DNA from: Chrysomallon squamiferum
Lineage: Eukaryota > Mollusca > Gastropoda > Neomphalida > Peltospiridae
DNA length: 64,000 nt
Reading direction: 5' to 3'
Assembly (NCBI GenBank): GCA_012295275.1
Contig: CM022672.1
Coordinates: 3,825,443-3,889,442, forward strand
Made by a program: the position numbers and the translations under genes. Under the pieces are notes generated by a model. It did no database searches. It worked only from the letters and a program-made list of their open reading frames with translations, and was not told the DNA's origin. Shown here piece by piece: positions 1 to 15,694 of the stretch. Each line of letters opens with the position of its first letter. Within the stretch, counting starts at the first letter, position 1.

Positions 1-1900
<1,900 letters not shown>

Positions 1901-2024
1901 TAAAAAAAAAAAAATAAAAAAAAAAAAATGGAAAGAATTTTAAAGAACAATAGAACATATTTTCATATTTAGTAAAAAAAAAAAAAAAAATAATAAAAAA
2001 AAAAAAAAAAAAAAAGATTGAAAA

Positions 2025-2069
<45 letters not shown>

Positions 2070-2140
2070 AAAAAAAAAAAAGAAATAAAAAGAAGTGAAA
2101 GGAGAAAAGAAAATGAAGAAAAAAAAAAAAAAAAAAATGT
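1901..2140. repeat. Poly-A / (AAT)n low-complexity block
   Basis: Almost pure A with interspersed T and G: A runs at 1901-1929, 1974-2015 and 2060-2081, and an (AAT)n run at about 2026-2060. Many separate A runs in 240 bp suggest repeated slippage or old retroposon tails, but no retroposon body is visible beside it. Confidence 0.95.
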
Positions 2141-2776
<636 letters not shown>

Positions 2777-3230
2777 AACATTCACAATAACATTAATACT
2801 AAAATATTTTTAATTTATCAGCTGGTTAATATGACCTTGAACGTAAGAAACTACGCCAGCACTGACGTACATACAACAGCGGAAACAGCAGCAACCCTGT
2901 TATCCATATTTAACCCCAAGCATTATAAGAAGAAAAAAAAAAAAAAAGAATTACCAGATAAATACATTTATTAATACTTCTTTGAAGATAGAATAAATGT
3001 CATGTTCATGTATTTCTGTACGAAGTGGGGTTATAAGATAATGAATTTGTGATTTGGATTTCGCTTTCTTCCTGCAGATTCTGTATTTCCACGGAACTGG
3101 TCAGTTCAGTATCAGTGTTTATCATGGATACATACGCGTTTATCGGTGCCTAGGGGAAAATCATTTTTACGTTTAATTTTCTTGGCTTTTTCCTTCGAGA
3201 GAAACTCAGTGACTCAGAACGTGAGAATTT

Positions 3231-3234
<4 letters not shown>

Positions 3235-3298
<64 letters not shown>
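3235..3298. repeat. (GA)n microsatellite, about 64 bp
   Basis: Pure GA dinucleotide ending at an EcoRI-like gaattc. It is the third long GA/TC tract within the first 3.3 kb. Confidence 0.97.
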
Positions 3299-3302
<4 letters not shown>

Positions 3303-3525
3303 GATTCTGTTTTATTGGTTATTCAAGTGATGTGAAGATGACTGTGTAACAAACTGCTAATGGAAAATAAAATCAGCTTCTCACTGAGGTAAAATATCGA
3401 ATTAAAAAGTTATAACAGTTTCTCGGCCACAACAAATAAATAAAAAAATAAGAGAAATGACCCTCTACATAATTTTTTGTTTGTTTGTTTTAATCTTTTA
3501 GTGGCAGCTTCATTTATTTAGTTGT

Positions 3526-3528
<3 letters not shown>

Positions 3529-3581
<53 letters not shown>

Positions 3582-3625
3582 TTAGGATCAGTAATTGTTT
3601 TTTAGTCCTTATTATTTTAAGGTTG

Positions 3626-3682
<57 letters not shown>
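3529..3682. repeat. (ATT)n tract followed by a long poly-T run
   Basis: An (ATT)n run covers about 3529-3582 and a mono-T run of more than 50 bases covers about 3628-3682. Together they form a 150 bp low-complexity block. Confidence 0.97.
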
Positions 3683-3779
3683 CCTTCTTTGTAACTGATA
3701 CGTTGTTTACTTTCTTTTTTCACTAATTTTTTTTATTATTTTTATTCTAAAGTATTACTCACGCTGATACTAATTATTT

Positions 3780-4470
3780 CGCTCTACTCGTTGGTGGCCT
3801 TAATTTGTATTCAGACTAAACACGAGGCTCCGGTTACCATAGAATTATATTAGTAATAATGGAAGTGACGTGTTGAGCATAAGACGAAAAGTAAACATCT
3901 TGACGCACGTTTATTCCATGTAACAATGGCTGCCTCGGACGGTGTTTACCGTCTTATGTTCCCACAAAAGAAAAGACCTATCGCGATTTACGAGCATGCG
4001 TCATCTTTCTGTACAAGTAAATTGCCCTTCCACTTCAATTTGTCACTCAGTTCGAGGCTAATAGCAAGACAATAGCAGATATGGAAGGACAAAAGCGACG
4101 TCTGCATTTTCTGTTTTTGAACCTGTCTTTGCCTGTTTTTCTGGGAAGCTTTGGAGGGTGACAGATGCCCGGAGGGGGAGAGTAGGGATAGTCTCGCATA
4201 ATTCCTTATTGTTATGATTTCTCGAGTTTCCAGACGGGCTTCTTTTTAGCCGAGACACTCCGTGGTTGTTACTGTGTTATTATCGCAGCGTTCGGTTTGT
4301 TGCCTATGAATGCATGAAAAGTTTTCGCCGAGATTTAATTTGTCAGGTCATGTTTGTGAGAGACTCTTCATCCGATGTGAAGATGGGAGCCAGAGAAAGG
4401 AACGAATATTTTAAACAGGAAACCACAGAAAAGGACGACGTACTTGAAACAAAATAAGTTTGCGTCATCG
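3780..4470. other. CpG-containing unique block, possible regulatory element
   Basis: About 700 bp without simple repeats, richer in CpG than its surroundings. It holds forkhead-like (gtttacc) and Sox-like (aacaatgg) motifs at about 3920-3955. Two short open frames (4058-4258 minus, 63-66 aa class) do not resemble any protein I know and have no initiation context worth noting. This is read as conserved non-coding DNA by texture only. Confidence 0.35.
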
Positions 4471-5860
4471 TCAGATACATATAATGATATATTTGATATT
4501 AAAAAAATCATAATACTTCATATATTTCTTTCTTTTTTTTTTTTTTTTTTTTTTTCATGTCACACCTGCGTTCTCGGATTGCAAACTACTTGAAAAATAA
4601 TTGCAAAAAAAAAAAGAGAGAGAGAAAATCTTGTATTTATTCATAAACAACATCTTCAATGGTTCGAATGGATACACTGAATTAAAAAACAGAAATAAAA
4701 GTATTTCGCACAGTGAACAATGACGCTTTTATGCACTGCATCGTTCCACGGATCCATTCGTTGACATCAAAGCAGTACGTAATAGGAAGCTGTTCGTTCG
4801 GGTGGATCACTTAGCCGCAGGGTTATTTGGCTTTCCACTCGAATAACCGAGAAGTTTTTATTGTTACTGAAAGCTTGCATCGCAGGGTAGATAGTCCTTG
4901 TTTGGTTTTGTCCATTCAAAATAGCTCAAACTTCTTTTTTTTTTTTTTTTTTTTTTCTTTTTTTGAAAACTTGCTTACACAAAATATGTCTAAAATGAGT
5001 TAGACGTGCTTGATTATATCACCTTCTATGAATATTAAACTACTGTCTGAATTCCTATCCAAAACAAATTGAAAACATTACACACTCTCTCTTCTTTATA
5101 ACTGATTGACTAACATTCTAGTAATTATTAATGAGACACTGACGTTCTGATTATTTTCCGAAATATTTAAGCTTCATATGGAAACGTTTCATGACAAATC
5201 TAAATTTCATTAAAAGGTTATTCTGCTGTATACTTTAGCATTTCTTTATAACGAAGACTTTCTTCATTTCACTAGGTACTTTATCAATAATTCAGATTAC
5301 AAGAGACATTTTATATTATATATATATTCGTTGTTCAAAATGAGGCAACCATATCTTAATTAAATTAAAACAAATTTAACGTTTTTGTAGTATACATCTT
5401 TATGATCTTTAAATTCTCAAATCTGTGAAGAATGAACGTTCATTAAGTCATCTACAGTAATAATAAATAAAAGAGAAATTGCAATAATTTTATAAGTGAC
5501 TTAAAATTAAGTGAAAAAATAACAACCGCCAAAAAGGACACATAACGAAGAAAAAAACGAAGGAATAATCAAAAGACGAATTATAATAATTATAAAATAA
5601 TAAATTAAGATAATTAAAAAGAAAGAAAAGTTTTTAAAAAAATAAAAGGAATGAAACGAAAAGAGGGGAAAAAAAATAAAAAATAATAATAATAACAACA
5701 ATAACTGAAATCATTTCCGCAGTTAAATGAGGAAATCTGATTCTTTTTAACGCCAGAAGCAAAACGAACTGCATTTAATAAGAAATCATTGTTTCTTCTC
5801 GCCCTCGGTGCTTCCCGTCGATATTAAAGCGAGCTGATAAAAATAGAATAGATTTTCACG
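4471..5860. other. Mostly AT-rich non-coding DNA
   Basis: Contains poly-T runs at 4531-4556 and 4931-4956. A CpG-containing repeat-free patch at about 4735-4870 stands out (with gttgacatcaaagcag and cggttattc-type motifs). The minus frame at 5507-5701 is Phe/Ile/Leu low complexity from A-rich DNA. No gene supported. Confidence 0.6.
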
Positions 5861-6240
5861 ATTGAGATGTCAAACATGCAATGATTCAAACCGAGGAGAA
5901 ATTGTTGGAGACACGATGACTGATAAGATTTTATTCCCCAAACTATTCCAATCAAAAAGCTGTCGGGCCGAGTTTGTGCGCTTCGTATACAGTCGTTACC
6001 TTAGACGCGAGTTATCTTTGTCTGGAATCCCACCTTCGCTGGAAGCGCACCATTTGCCAAGAGCTTCCGTCAACTTGGTAAAGGAGTTTTGTTGACGCAT
6101 TGCTAGTTCTCGCATTGTTTCTCGTAAGTCGAAACCGAGAAGATTCGTGTGCACGAAAAAAAAAAACAAAAAAAAACACTGGAATCCTAAACTCGCTATA
6201 AGTATTTGCTAAAGCCAAGAAAACATTCCCAGAAAACCAA
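5861..6240. other. Unique CpG-containing block
   Basis: Repeat-free apart from an A-rich stretch at 6159-6176. Frames of 77 aa (plus, 5862-6095) and 68 aa (minus, 6012-6218) overlap each other on opposite strands and match nothing I recognise. Neither shows a signal peptide, membrane helix or domain motif. A conserved non-coding element is the more economical reading. Confidence 0.3.
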
Positions 6241-7175
6241 TTTATGTCGTGTTGTAAATGGGTTTGAAAGACAAAAAATAAGTAACCGATAAAGCCTTTT
6301 ATCGCGCACGCAGATGTGGTCTTTCATCGTCTACTTCTGAGGATTAGTTCTGACTAACTGTTATAAAGACATGCAAAGAGCAAGCTCGGGACGGGATCTT
6401 ATACTTTTTTAATGGCACTCTCGTTTAGGCTCTTTGCTACCATTCGATACCCTAACTCCTCTACACACAAAGACATTCGATCTTGGTTGAAAGGGAAGCA
6501 TTTTTATAAAAGAGACACAATGATATGTTCTTGGCTAGTTATTTCAAAGCTATAAGATTTATTTTCAAGTTTTATACCCTTCTAAGAAGTAAAATATTTC
6601 CTTAATCTCTGAGGTTTGTGCAGCTTCACGGATCAGCTACTTACAACCAAGCTTTCTGTTTTTTTGCAAGACTTAGGTCATGGTTCTCTTCGCTGTTAGG
6701 TAATAGGATCGCATCTCCTTTCAGTCTTCAACTCAAAACTGGGAAAATGAAAAATAACTACATTATCTCTTCTATATAATTACCGAACATACTATGAACT
6801 TCTGGGCATACAGATTTCTGTATTACTCTTCGGTTTAACTAAACTTTCAGTATACTAAGATAGTAAAATATCAGGTTCCAGAGTTGTGTATCAGATGTAT
6901 GCTCTTGGATACTGAAATGGTTGACTGATTGTTTAAAACCTGTTCCTTTTTAGGCCTCTCGTCGACATACCCTACAACTAGGTCTACATATGTAGCTTCT
7001 TTGTAAAAGAAATAAAAAATGTAGGGACATTTTTTATGGCAAAAAAAGTATGGTATATTATTCACAAAAATGTTGAGTAGAAACTGAAATCCATAAGAGT
7101 TTTCTATTATCAGTAAATAGTCTTTTAGTAGCACACTGACGATTGTATTTTCTTGTGACATAATACCGAATTGTT
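6241..7175. other. Unique AT-rich DNA, nothing recognised
   Basis: No simple repeat longer than about 12 bases and no coding signal. Confidence 0.65.
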
Positions 7176-7178
7176 TAA

Positions 7179-7245
<67 letters not shown>

Positions 7246-7350
7246 ATGAACAAATAAATAAACAAATAAACAAACAAATAAATGAACAAATAAATACATA
7301 AAGAAACAAACAAAGAAACAAAGAATGAAAGAAAAAAACAAAAAAAAAAC
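7176..7350. repeat. (AAAT)n tetranucleotide array with degenerate tail
   Basis: Near-perfect AAAT repeats to about 7248, then a decaying mixture of AAAC, AAAT and AAAG units to about 7350. The 185 aa minus-strand frame through it (6871-7428) is Leu-Phe-Ile-Tyr repeat translation and is rejected as a gene. Confidence 0.95.
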
Positions 7351-7379
7351 GAACAAATTAGTAATGAAACATGTTTCAT

Positions 7380-9060
7380 TTTGTAGCCTAGGAGGTCTCC
7401 CCATAATGCTTTTAAAGACGTTAAACATGTGAACTTAATCCTAGTAATATAAAAAAGATAAATGATATTACTGATTCAAGTTCAAGTATCCCAACTCAGA
7501 TTTCTTCGAAAACATATGGCGCGATCCAAACCGCAAAAATTATACATCTGTAACAAGACTGGGGATGAAACCGTTTCAAACGAAGTCAGAGCAGACCAAT
7601 AATTTAGAGACAAGGGTTACGAAATTGAGCAAAAAGTGAAATGAAGCATTCCATGATAACTAAAAGCTCAGCTTACGAGAGATTCTTTAAATAAACGCAC
7701 GTGATTGTCGAATCCTTGCAATGCGCACGTTGCATTATGTGCAAATAACATGCGTAATTCGACTTGATAGGGAAAGCGAACACGTAAGGAAGGAATGTCG
7801 TGTTACCAGTTTACATGGAACATAAGGACAGCGGCATTCACTTGGAAAGCACTTACTGCATAACTCGAGAATTATCGCTGCAGTTCGTCTTGGTGGCAAA
7901 AGTCTGCCGTAACAAACATGTCGTGTGTTAAGCAGTTTCTGATATATTAAAGTCATTGTCTCGTTATAGCCCCTGTTGTTTGATTATTTGTATTTTTTTG
8001 TATTTTTTTTTTTTTTTTTAACTTTTGTTATTTAGTATCTTTATCACTGGGACTAATTTGTATGCAGCTGAATGATTTTGAGCAATTCACGACCATTGCT
8101 GTACTGACCAAGTTATGTTTAAGTCACGAAATCTCAAACATCAATATCATGTCTAAATACTACAATGGTTAATCTTGTCCGTACGTAAACGCCATTTTGA
8201 CACCAAGGATATCCTGAGAAGTAGTTGGTATCATTATAACTACCATGACCATGTCTTATGTCGGCGATTAGTGTCTTGCATTTTATAACAAACGTCATCA
8301 TGTCCCATTTGTGCTTAGAAAATTCAGATCTGGCATGTCATTCTTACCATGGTCACTTTGTGAATGGTCGAATACTCATTTTGATACTTAAAACATTTTT
8401 CCGTCAGTTTATTTATCTCCAATAAAATGTTATTAGAAAATTTCATCAACGTGGTTAACTTGTATTTCTGTTACCATTGTTTGACAAGTAATAGCTGGAG
8501 TAACGCTGTGCTGTTAAACATTCATTCATTTCATGGCATCATACACTATGTATTTCACTGAAAATCTAATTAATATATGTGTGTGTGTGTCGATGAACAA
8601 AATGATTAATATATGGCTGCGTATAATCAAATAATTAATCTATGACAATAATATCCATTTATCTACTCGAATCCGTCCACTCTGGGCTATATATAAACCA
8701 TGTAATTAATATGTAACTGTGTTGAAACTACAGGTAGTAATTATACGAACGTCTGTACTAAAGTACAACATAACATACATTACGAAGCTGTATTCGTCTG
8801 TGTGTAAACTCGATACATTTGAATATAGAGTAGACTGTCTTGTTATACGTCACAAAACGCCAGTGTTTTTGTTTTAACGAGAGCGAGAGAGAAAAAAACT
8901 GATGAAATTAACTCTCTGTTGGTTTTGTGTTTACGAAAATTGTTTGGTAAGAGTTTCAAACGTGAGGTAATGCAGTATGTTTGTCTGCAATTCCCTGCTG
9001 TGTTTAAGTGAAATGAAATATCTCTAACATCAGAGAGGCTAAACATAAGAAACAAACTAA
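7380..9060. other. Unique AT-rich DNA, nothing recognised
   Basis: Includes a poly-T run at 7997-8018. The minus frame at 7735-7956 (73 aa) has a normal amino-acid mix but no recognisable family. A CACGTG E-box lies at about 7698. Confidence 0.6.
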
Positions 9061-9700
9061 AAAAAAAAAAAAAAAAAAAAAGAAAGAAAATGTTGCTGAA
9101 AGTGTTTAAACAAGCTTTATCACAATGTTTAAATATTATTGTACAAATAATATCAAATTGCAAAATCTTTACATTTTTTTCCTTATTTTTCCCTTTATCT
9201 GTTTATAATTTTTAAAAATGAATTTTTTATATTTACTATGTTTCTTTTTTGGTGGGTTTTTTTTTTTTTCTCCTGCTTTTATCTTTTCTTAATCTTTTAA
9301 AAATTTATTTATTACTCTAATCAGTTAAGTTTAATCCCTAATCTCTTTTGGTTTCGTTTCTTTCTTTTTCAAGTTTTATCTGTCAGTCTATCTGTCAGTC
9401 TATCTGTTTCTGCCAGTCTTTACAACCAGCTTGTTGTATTTCTTTTCATTCTTTTAAATCTTTCTCACATATCTATCTCTCTCTGTCTGTCTCTTTCGTT
9501 CTCTCTTTCCGTCTCTTACACTCTCTCGCTCTCGCTCTCTCCCATACATATCTACGACACAAACTCTGCAATTTAGACTAATGAATAAATGAAAATTAAC
9601 CATTCGGAAAATAATAATAATAATAATAATAGTGGTAGCAGTAGTAGTAGTACCAACAACAACAACAACAACATGTGAAATCAGGATGAAATCCAAACAT
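9061..9700. repeat. Cluster of short low-complexity tracts
   Basis: Poly-A (9059-9080), T-rich DNA (9259-9270), a TC-rich pyrimidine stretch with CTGT and CTCT units (9350-9545), and an (AAT)/(AGT)/(AAC) trinucleotide series at 9607-9673. Confidence 0.85.
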
Positions 9701-11449
9701 ATTTAATGCAATATAAATTCTGTATTTTATGCTATCGAAATGCTTTAAAAATCGTTTTCCGGAATTTTCCGATCTTTATTCGCAGTTACTGGAAGAAATC
9801 CGAACTGTCCAGTTTATAACAGAATACTGTATTTTCAGATACACGACAACTTACGCTATTTGTTATTATGAATATTCCCGAGATATTTTGAACACTTAAC
9901 AGTTATCGATAAATTCCAATATTTTGCCACGAGATATTCCGAAAATACCCGAAAACCCTAAAAATGTCCGATAATGTTTGTTGTTTTTTTTTCTTCGGAT
10001 AAACTACTTTCTATTCGACAAACAACAAATTCTCAGGCAAAAACGTCTTATTTTGTTTGACAAGCCTCGCTATTAAATTACCTTAATTTCAAAGCAATAA
10101 ATTACTCTCTGCGGGCCCACCGATTTTTTTTTTTTTTTTTTTTTTCAAGCACAGAAAACTCTGCAGTTAAAACAGTTGTTAATTCCGTGTTTTGTGATTT
10201 TTAGATAAAGTAACGTAAAACTACTGAGTAGCAATTTTCCATCTGATCACGGCGGTTTACACCCTGTTAGCCACGGTGTCCCGTCTTCAAGAAGATTTCG
10301 TTTTTACTTGATTGCTGAGATAATATCTCTGTGTTTACCTACACGTAATTAAAAGACGAAAATAAACAGACTACCATGTAGATTTTGGCACCAGTACACA
10401 CCAAAGATGGTTTCAGTTTTCGTGTTCAGTCAAGTGAGTGTGGTGTTGTTATTGTTGATGTTTTGGGGTTTTCTTTTTGTAATTCCTTTTTAGATCGTAT
10501 TGCTGTGGAAAGAAATATCGTATATGCTTGGTTTGTTTTCGGAGGCTTTTTAGATTGTTATTTATTTCCGTTTACATAAAAGATGTTTAAGAAGAAGAAT
10601 TTACTGGAAGCATTCAAAATACATTTAGCTTACTTATTTATACACCAATCATAATATTTTAATAGTTCGTTTCAATAATTCCCAAAACGTTTTCTCTTTG
10701 AAAACTGAAACTTACGAGTATGTAAAAAGCTAAACACTTTTACATTAACTCTTTAAAATTTCACTGCTAAGAGAAACAGCAGTTTTGTTTTATATGTAAA
10801 AGACGAGCTGGTTTTATGGTAACTCGGTGAAGAAAGAAATATGCAGTTAGCTGACAGTTACACGAGCGTTTAAACAGCTTTAAATCTTCCTGTGAGTTTC
10901 TTTTCTTGGATATTGTTTATTACAGTCTGTCTCTCTGTCTGCATGTTATCTTCAGTTTCTCTTACTTTCTTTACATATCTGTTTGTTTATGGTTTTCTTT
11001 CCCTCTGTCTGATTGCCTGTCTTTCTCTGTGCTCGTTCGACTCAGTTACTTATATGTCTATTCATTGGCCTCTCTATGTTTTTGAATATGTGTGTTTATG
11101 TTTTTATGTATGTATGAATGTGTATATGAATGTGCATAGGATGTATTTATGTGTGTGTGTATGTATATATGTGTGTATGTATGTCTATACGTATGCATGC
11201 ATGTGTGTGTGTGTGAACAACCAGGCCCTCTCTTGCTAACCCATCTAAATACTCTCTTTCTCTTCCTTTTCTTCATATGGGTGGTCTAGAGTACCCAGGG
11301 TATCAGCGAGCAGCTGGACATGTTAATTACTGCTGTGTGTATTTAGTGTGACAGAACTCTGTACATAAACTTGTTTTTGTTGACTTTACGCTTCGCAACG
11401 CTAACGCTACTAATCTCAGTGACAGGTTTGTTTTTGAAGTGTCATCCTG

Positions 11450-11450
<1 letters not shown>
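9701..11450. other. Unique AT-rich DNA with short GTAT-type repeats
   Basis: A poly-T run lies at 10124-10145 and degenerate TGTA/TGTG repeats at 11090-11215. Repeated TATTC/ATTTTCCG-like words at 9755-9980 hint at an old degenerate array but I cannot set a period. The plus frame 10385-10579 and the frame at 10892-11239 are unrecognised and low in complexity. Confidence 0.55.
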
Positions 11451-11452
<2 letters not shown>

Positions 11453-11493
<41 letters not shown>

Positions 11494-11503
11494 TTTTAAT
11501 TTT
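11453..11503. repeat. (ATT)n microsatellite
   Basis: About 16 ATT units giving poly-Asn on the minus strand. Confidence 0.95.
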
Positions 11504-12535
11504 ATTAAAATTTTTATCTCCTTCTGGAAAAAAAGACAACAACGAAAAACAAACTTACTGACATCATTCTTCTTATTATCATTAAAAAGAAAAATACGAG
11601 ATTCGTTCTGATATCTTAAATTTATATGTTGCAGGTGTGAACAGCACAAAGCTGTGATCTTATCACTGTTCGGTGGTGCATGAATTCATATTTAACTTTC
11701 TTTTTAACCCACACTTCTTTTTCAAATTTCCTGATAGTGAATTTTACGTTTTGAATTTTTAACGACTTGCATTAACAGTCGTAACTTATCAACGATCTGA
11801 TTGCCAAAGGAAGCCACGACAGAGGAAACTAGTTACTTCTTTTTATATATATATACATTATTCACGTAAGATTTATAGCGAGATTTTTTTTATAATCACA
11901 TTTTGTTTTCCACAGAACAGGAAAGCGCATATCCAGTCTTGAAATATTATATTTGAAAGCATTTTTTTTTTTTTTTTTTTTTATTTTAAAGTGCAGAGAA
12001 AAAGTCAACAAGATATTTGATATAATAATTTTAACCCTGTTACGATGATAACTTCATTAAAAGTGATTTAGTTCACAAAAACCGTGGGAAGGGCAGCTAG
12101 ATTTTCTTTACAAGGGCACGAAATTAACATAACCCACAGGATTATCGATCACAGATTCCAGTTCCTCTGTGCTTCTGAAGTCGTATATGATATTGTTCAA
12201 ATATTTGAAAAGTGTCCGCTTACGAAGATCGAGATTTCTGATTCGGCTTAAGACGCTAAATGATGAGGCCGCCAAGTAATGAAAACAAGGCGAGAGACGA
12301 TCCTTGTCACTTTTTGTGTTTGCTTAGTGGACACAAATGTTTATACTACGACAAATGACACGACGGTGTAGAAATAACCAAATGGGATTTCTTATGATTG
12401 AGATTCTCGTTGAGGACCATCGTAGAGACAGATTTGAAAATTTGTTTGTCCTTGTTATTACTGTCATGTTGTAGTTGTTGTTGTTTTTTTAATTATCAGA
12501 GTAGTTGTAGTTGTACGTTTAGTGATAGTAACAAT
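11504..12535. other. Unique AT-rich DNA, nothing recognised
   Basis: Poly-T at 11964-11982. A CpG-containing patch at 12215-12310 (with aatgatgaggccgccaagta) is repeat-free and homeodomain-like in word content. No gene. Confidence 0.55.
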
Positions 12536-12541
12536 AGTTCC

Positions 12542-12583
<42 letters not shown>

Positions 12584-12777
12584 GTAATGATAGTAGTAAG
12601 AACAGAAGTAATGATAGCTGTTTTTGTTGTAATGGATTTAGACGTAGCAGGTGCTGTAGCAACAGCAATAACAGTATCGTCAGTGTATAGTTGCTATAAA
12701 AGTAGTAGTAATAACAGAATCAGTAGCAACAGCAGCAATATTAGTACTAGTAGTGATAGTAGGTGTAGCGGAAGTAA

Positions 12778-12812
<35 letters not shown>

Positions 12813-12847
12813 ACAGCAGCAGTAGCAGTATTTGTATAGTAGTAGCA

Positions 12848-12903
<56 letters not shown>

Positions 12904-12925
12904 TGTCTGTGTGTGTGAATGTGTT
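12536..12925. repeat. (AGT)n / (AGC)n array ending in (GT)n
   Basis: A 390 bp trinucleotide field: pure AGT at about 12545-12575 and 12777-12811, imperfect GTA/GCA between, then a GT run from about 12850 to 12920. It reads as poly-Ser and Cys-Val in the plus strand (12398-12928) and poly-Tyr in the minus strand. These are not proteins. Confidence 0.95.
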
Positions 12926-13189
12926 TAATATTAAAACAAATCATCTCTAAGATCGGTTCACTGATCACTTCCTAATTCGATGATGATGACGTTCGCAGGT
13001 TATGATGACTCTGTTTTCTCTTTCAGAGTTAATTTAAAATTGTTCTACAGTTACACATATTATTGATTTTTTAGAAAACTTACCTGATATTTTGTAACGT
13101 AAGTGCTGATGTTATTAAATTTTATAATGCCATTAATAATAACGACAAAGATAACGATGACGACAACAGCTGCAGCAGGAACGGCAAGA

Positions 13190-13256
13190 GCAACAATAAC
13201 GACAATAAAAAAGCAGCAGCAGCAGCAGCAACAACTGCAGCAACAACAACAACAAC

Positions 13257-13312
<56 letters not shown>
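13190..13312. repeat. (CAA/CAG)n then (AAT)n array
   Basis: A CAG/CAA segment (13210-13258) passes into an (AAT)n run (13256-13310). Frames on both strands (poly-Gln/Ile, poly-Leu) are repeat translation. Confidence 0.95.
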
Positions 13313-14760
13313 CATTCTTTTTAATTTCCCCTTTTAACATCCATTACCCAGCCGTTCTTTGAAGTTTAAATAAATTGTTTTAATTTTTGTTTTGAATATG
13401 TCGCAGTTTGTCGTTACAAATGATCGGAACTAGTGACACCTTCTCATTAACTACACTTGTAACAATGCCTGACAATAACAGACTGAAAAGGCGTTCGCTT
13501 ATCTTGCCTCTTATATTATTCATTTCTGTCTGTGAAATATATAAATTACAAAACGAACAACAATTTCAGACAGGCAGGAACTTTTTTTTTTTTTTTTTTT
13601 TTTTTTTTCTGGCCGGACTAACTTCAAGTAAACACTGAGAACAAAATTAAAAAGAAAAGAAAAGAAGAAGAAAAAAAAAAAATGGTAACACATCTGATGT
13701 GAGTAGGGCAGTTTGTAAGGATTCCGTATGAAAAATAGGTATTTTGTGCAAATGGCCGTTTTATTTTTTCATTTTTTTAATATTTTTTTTACACGTTTGA
13801 TCTTTGATGCTGAAGGCTAATTATTTTCCACCTGCAAATATTTAAAAAAAACTGAAATTAAACTTGTTATGGGAGGATTTTTTTTGTTTTTTGATTTTCT
13901 TTCACTCCTTACTGAATAAATAGGTTAGCCAAACAAAAACACGACGATTGAGATTTCAGGCGAGTTGGTTTTGTGGTTGGTGAAAAAACGAAATGAACTG
14001 TCGACATCGTATTAATGCACATTTATCATTCTTTGACACTAAATCGGCGTGTTTTCAACACAAAAGCGCCTGGCAGGTCAAAAAGTGCCGAAATATCTTA
14101 TTAAACCTTTCAAGGTCCAGAGATTTATTTCGCCGTTTCGTCAAGACAAGGGTCTGACGACGCTCGTAAAGAACCACAAAGAACCGCAGGCGTTCAGGTA
14201 ATCATATTTTCTACACAACTTACATAATATGGATATTCTGTAATTACGTGCTTTTCCAGAGATGTCTGAGATTTTTAATTACTTTGCAAATGTCTCTAGG
14301 GTAGGATAAAGCGTGTTAAGTAATTTTTAGATTAATATTGTTATTACACATTCGAAACGAAATTAATTATACAAAATGTAAAGTTTAGTAGCAGCAGTAG
14401 TAGTGATGGTCCTGGTAGTAGTAACAGTAGCTGTAACAGTAATAGTAGTAATAGAAGTGTGAGTGGTAGTAAGGGTTGTTGTAGTTCTTGATTATCAAAT
14501 ATTTTGGTACGAATTACCCTATTTAATGAAATAAACTAATAAAAGTATGGTACTGTGATTGAGTTATAAGTTTTGATTCAACATTTTAAAGTAAGGTCAT
14601 GCATGTCTTACTAAATGCTTGGTTTCTGGTTAGAGTATCATTTACTGGTTTCACAGGAAAGCATTTAATTAATTAATTAACTAATTAATCTATCTGTCTG
14701 TCTGTCCGTTTGTCTGTCCGTCTGTCTCTCTATTTATTTATTTATTGGCTTAAGTAATTG
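13313..14760. other. Unique AT-rich DNA with minor repeats
   Basis: Poly-T at 13581-13608, an A-rich stretch at 13660-13682, an AGT/GTA field at 14385-14470, and short (TTAA) and (CTGT) runs at 14665-14730. The repeat-free block at 13940-14200 contains several CpGs and gacgacg/cgtaaag words but nothing identifiable. Confidence 0.55.
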
Positions 14761-14765
14761 TGTTG

Positions 14766-14800
<35 letters not shown>

Positions 14801-15060
14801 TGTCTGTGTGTGTGTGTTAATTAGATCAATTTGTATTGTTACAAAATATATATATATATATATATCTGTAGTAATTACATAAAATACATTTCAGTTTAGA
14901 TTATTTAGTCAATATAATTTATTATACATACGTATATAAATACACACATACATACAAGAGAGATATACATACAGATATGCACACACACATACACACACAC
15001 ATCGATACATATACACATACATACGTACGTACTTACACATGTACATACACACCTATTCAC
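14761..15060. repeat. (GT)n, (TA)n and (CATA/ACAC)n cluster
   Basis: A GT run at 14769-14818, TA at 14848-14866, and TACA/CACA repeats at 14930-15045. Confidence 0.9.
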
Positions 15061-15079
15061 ATTATATAGACCACTAAAT

Positions 15080-15600
15080 ACAAAGAATAACTTGGAGCTG
15101 TTTCAGCTGAAGTCGCGGTGGCCTGTCTGTACAAGACAGAGTTTAAACTTAAAAATAAAAGAAAACAGTCCACGAATAAAACACGTGTGTCCTCTTGACC
15201 ACTGCGTCGGACAGCTTTCATCTGGACACATCCTCAGAATATCTGTGGCCGTGGGGGGTGGCTATTGTAAGAGCAGACCGCCATGTTGTGGCAGTCCTCT
15301 GGCACATCACAAAGACGTTTACTCAGGTGTACCCCCTTGAAGCTGCATTGACTGGAACTCACGACGACGCGGACAACGTCTGAGAGGTTTTACTTTTAAT
15401 TAAAATGACCCCGACGACCCCATGAGCTAAGTGACAAAATAAACATGTCATTCTGTGAGGGGGTAGTCGTCTATAATAGAGTTACGACAAAGACATCTGA
15501 TCCACGATACACTGTTACGTTTTCTGTGTCGATCATTTTCGCTGGTTTCAAGACAAGAATGCGCAGGTTTCAAGGACCAGTCCTTTTAAGCGGAATGTTT
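15080..15600. other. GC-richer unique block
   Basis: This repeat-free block has visibly higher G+C. Two overlapping plus frames (15092-15340, 82 aa; 15195-15383, 62 aa) resemble no family I know. A YY1-like core on the minus strand (acatggcgg, from ccgccatgt at about 15281) fits a regulatory block better than an exon. Uncertain. Confidence 0.3.
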
Positions 15601-15613
15601 TAATTTTACTTTT

Positions 15614-15619
15614 TTTATT

Positions 15620-15694
<75 letters not shown>
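15614..15694. repeat. (TTTA)n passing into (TTA)n
   Basis: Tetranucleotide units to about 15655 then trinucleotide units to about 15694, suggesting slippage with loss of one T. Confidence 0.95.

Noticed and set aside
6871-7428. 185 aa minus-strand frame
   Set aside because: Its core is translation of an AAAT tetranucleotide array (Leu-Phe-Ile-Tyr), and the flanking parts match no family.
12398-12928. 176 aa Ser-rich plus-strand frame ending in Cys-Val
   Set aside because: Made of AGT/AGC and GT repeats, and the opposite strand is equally open.
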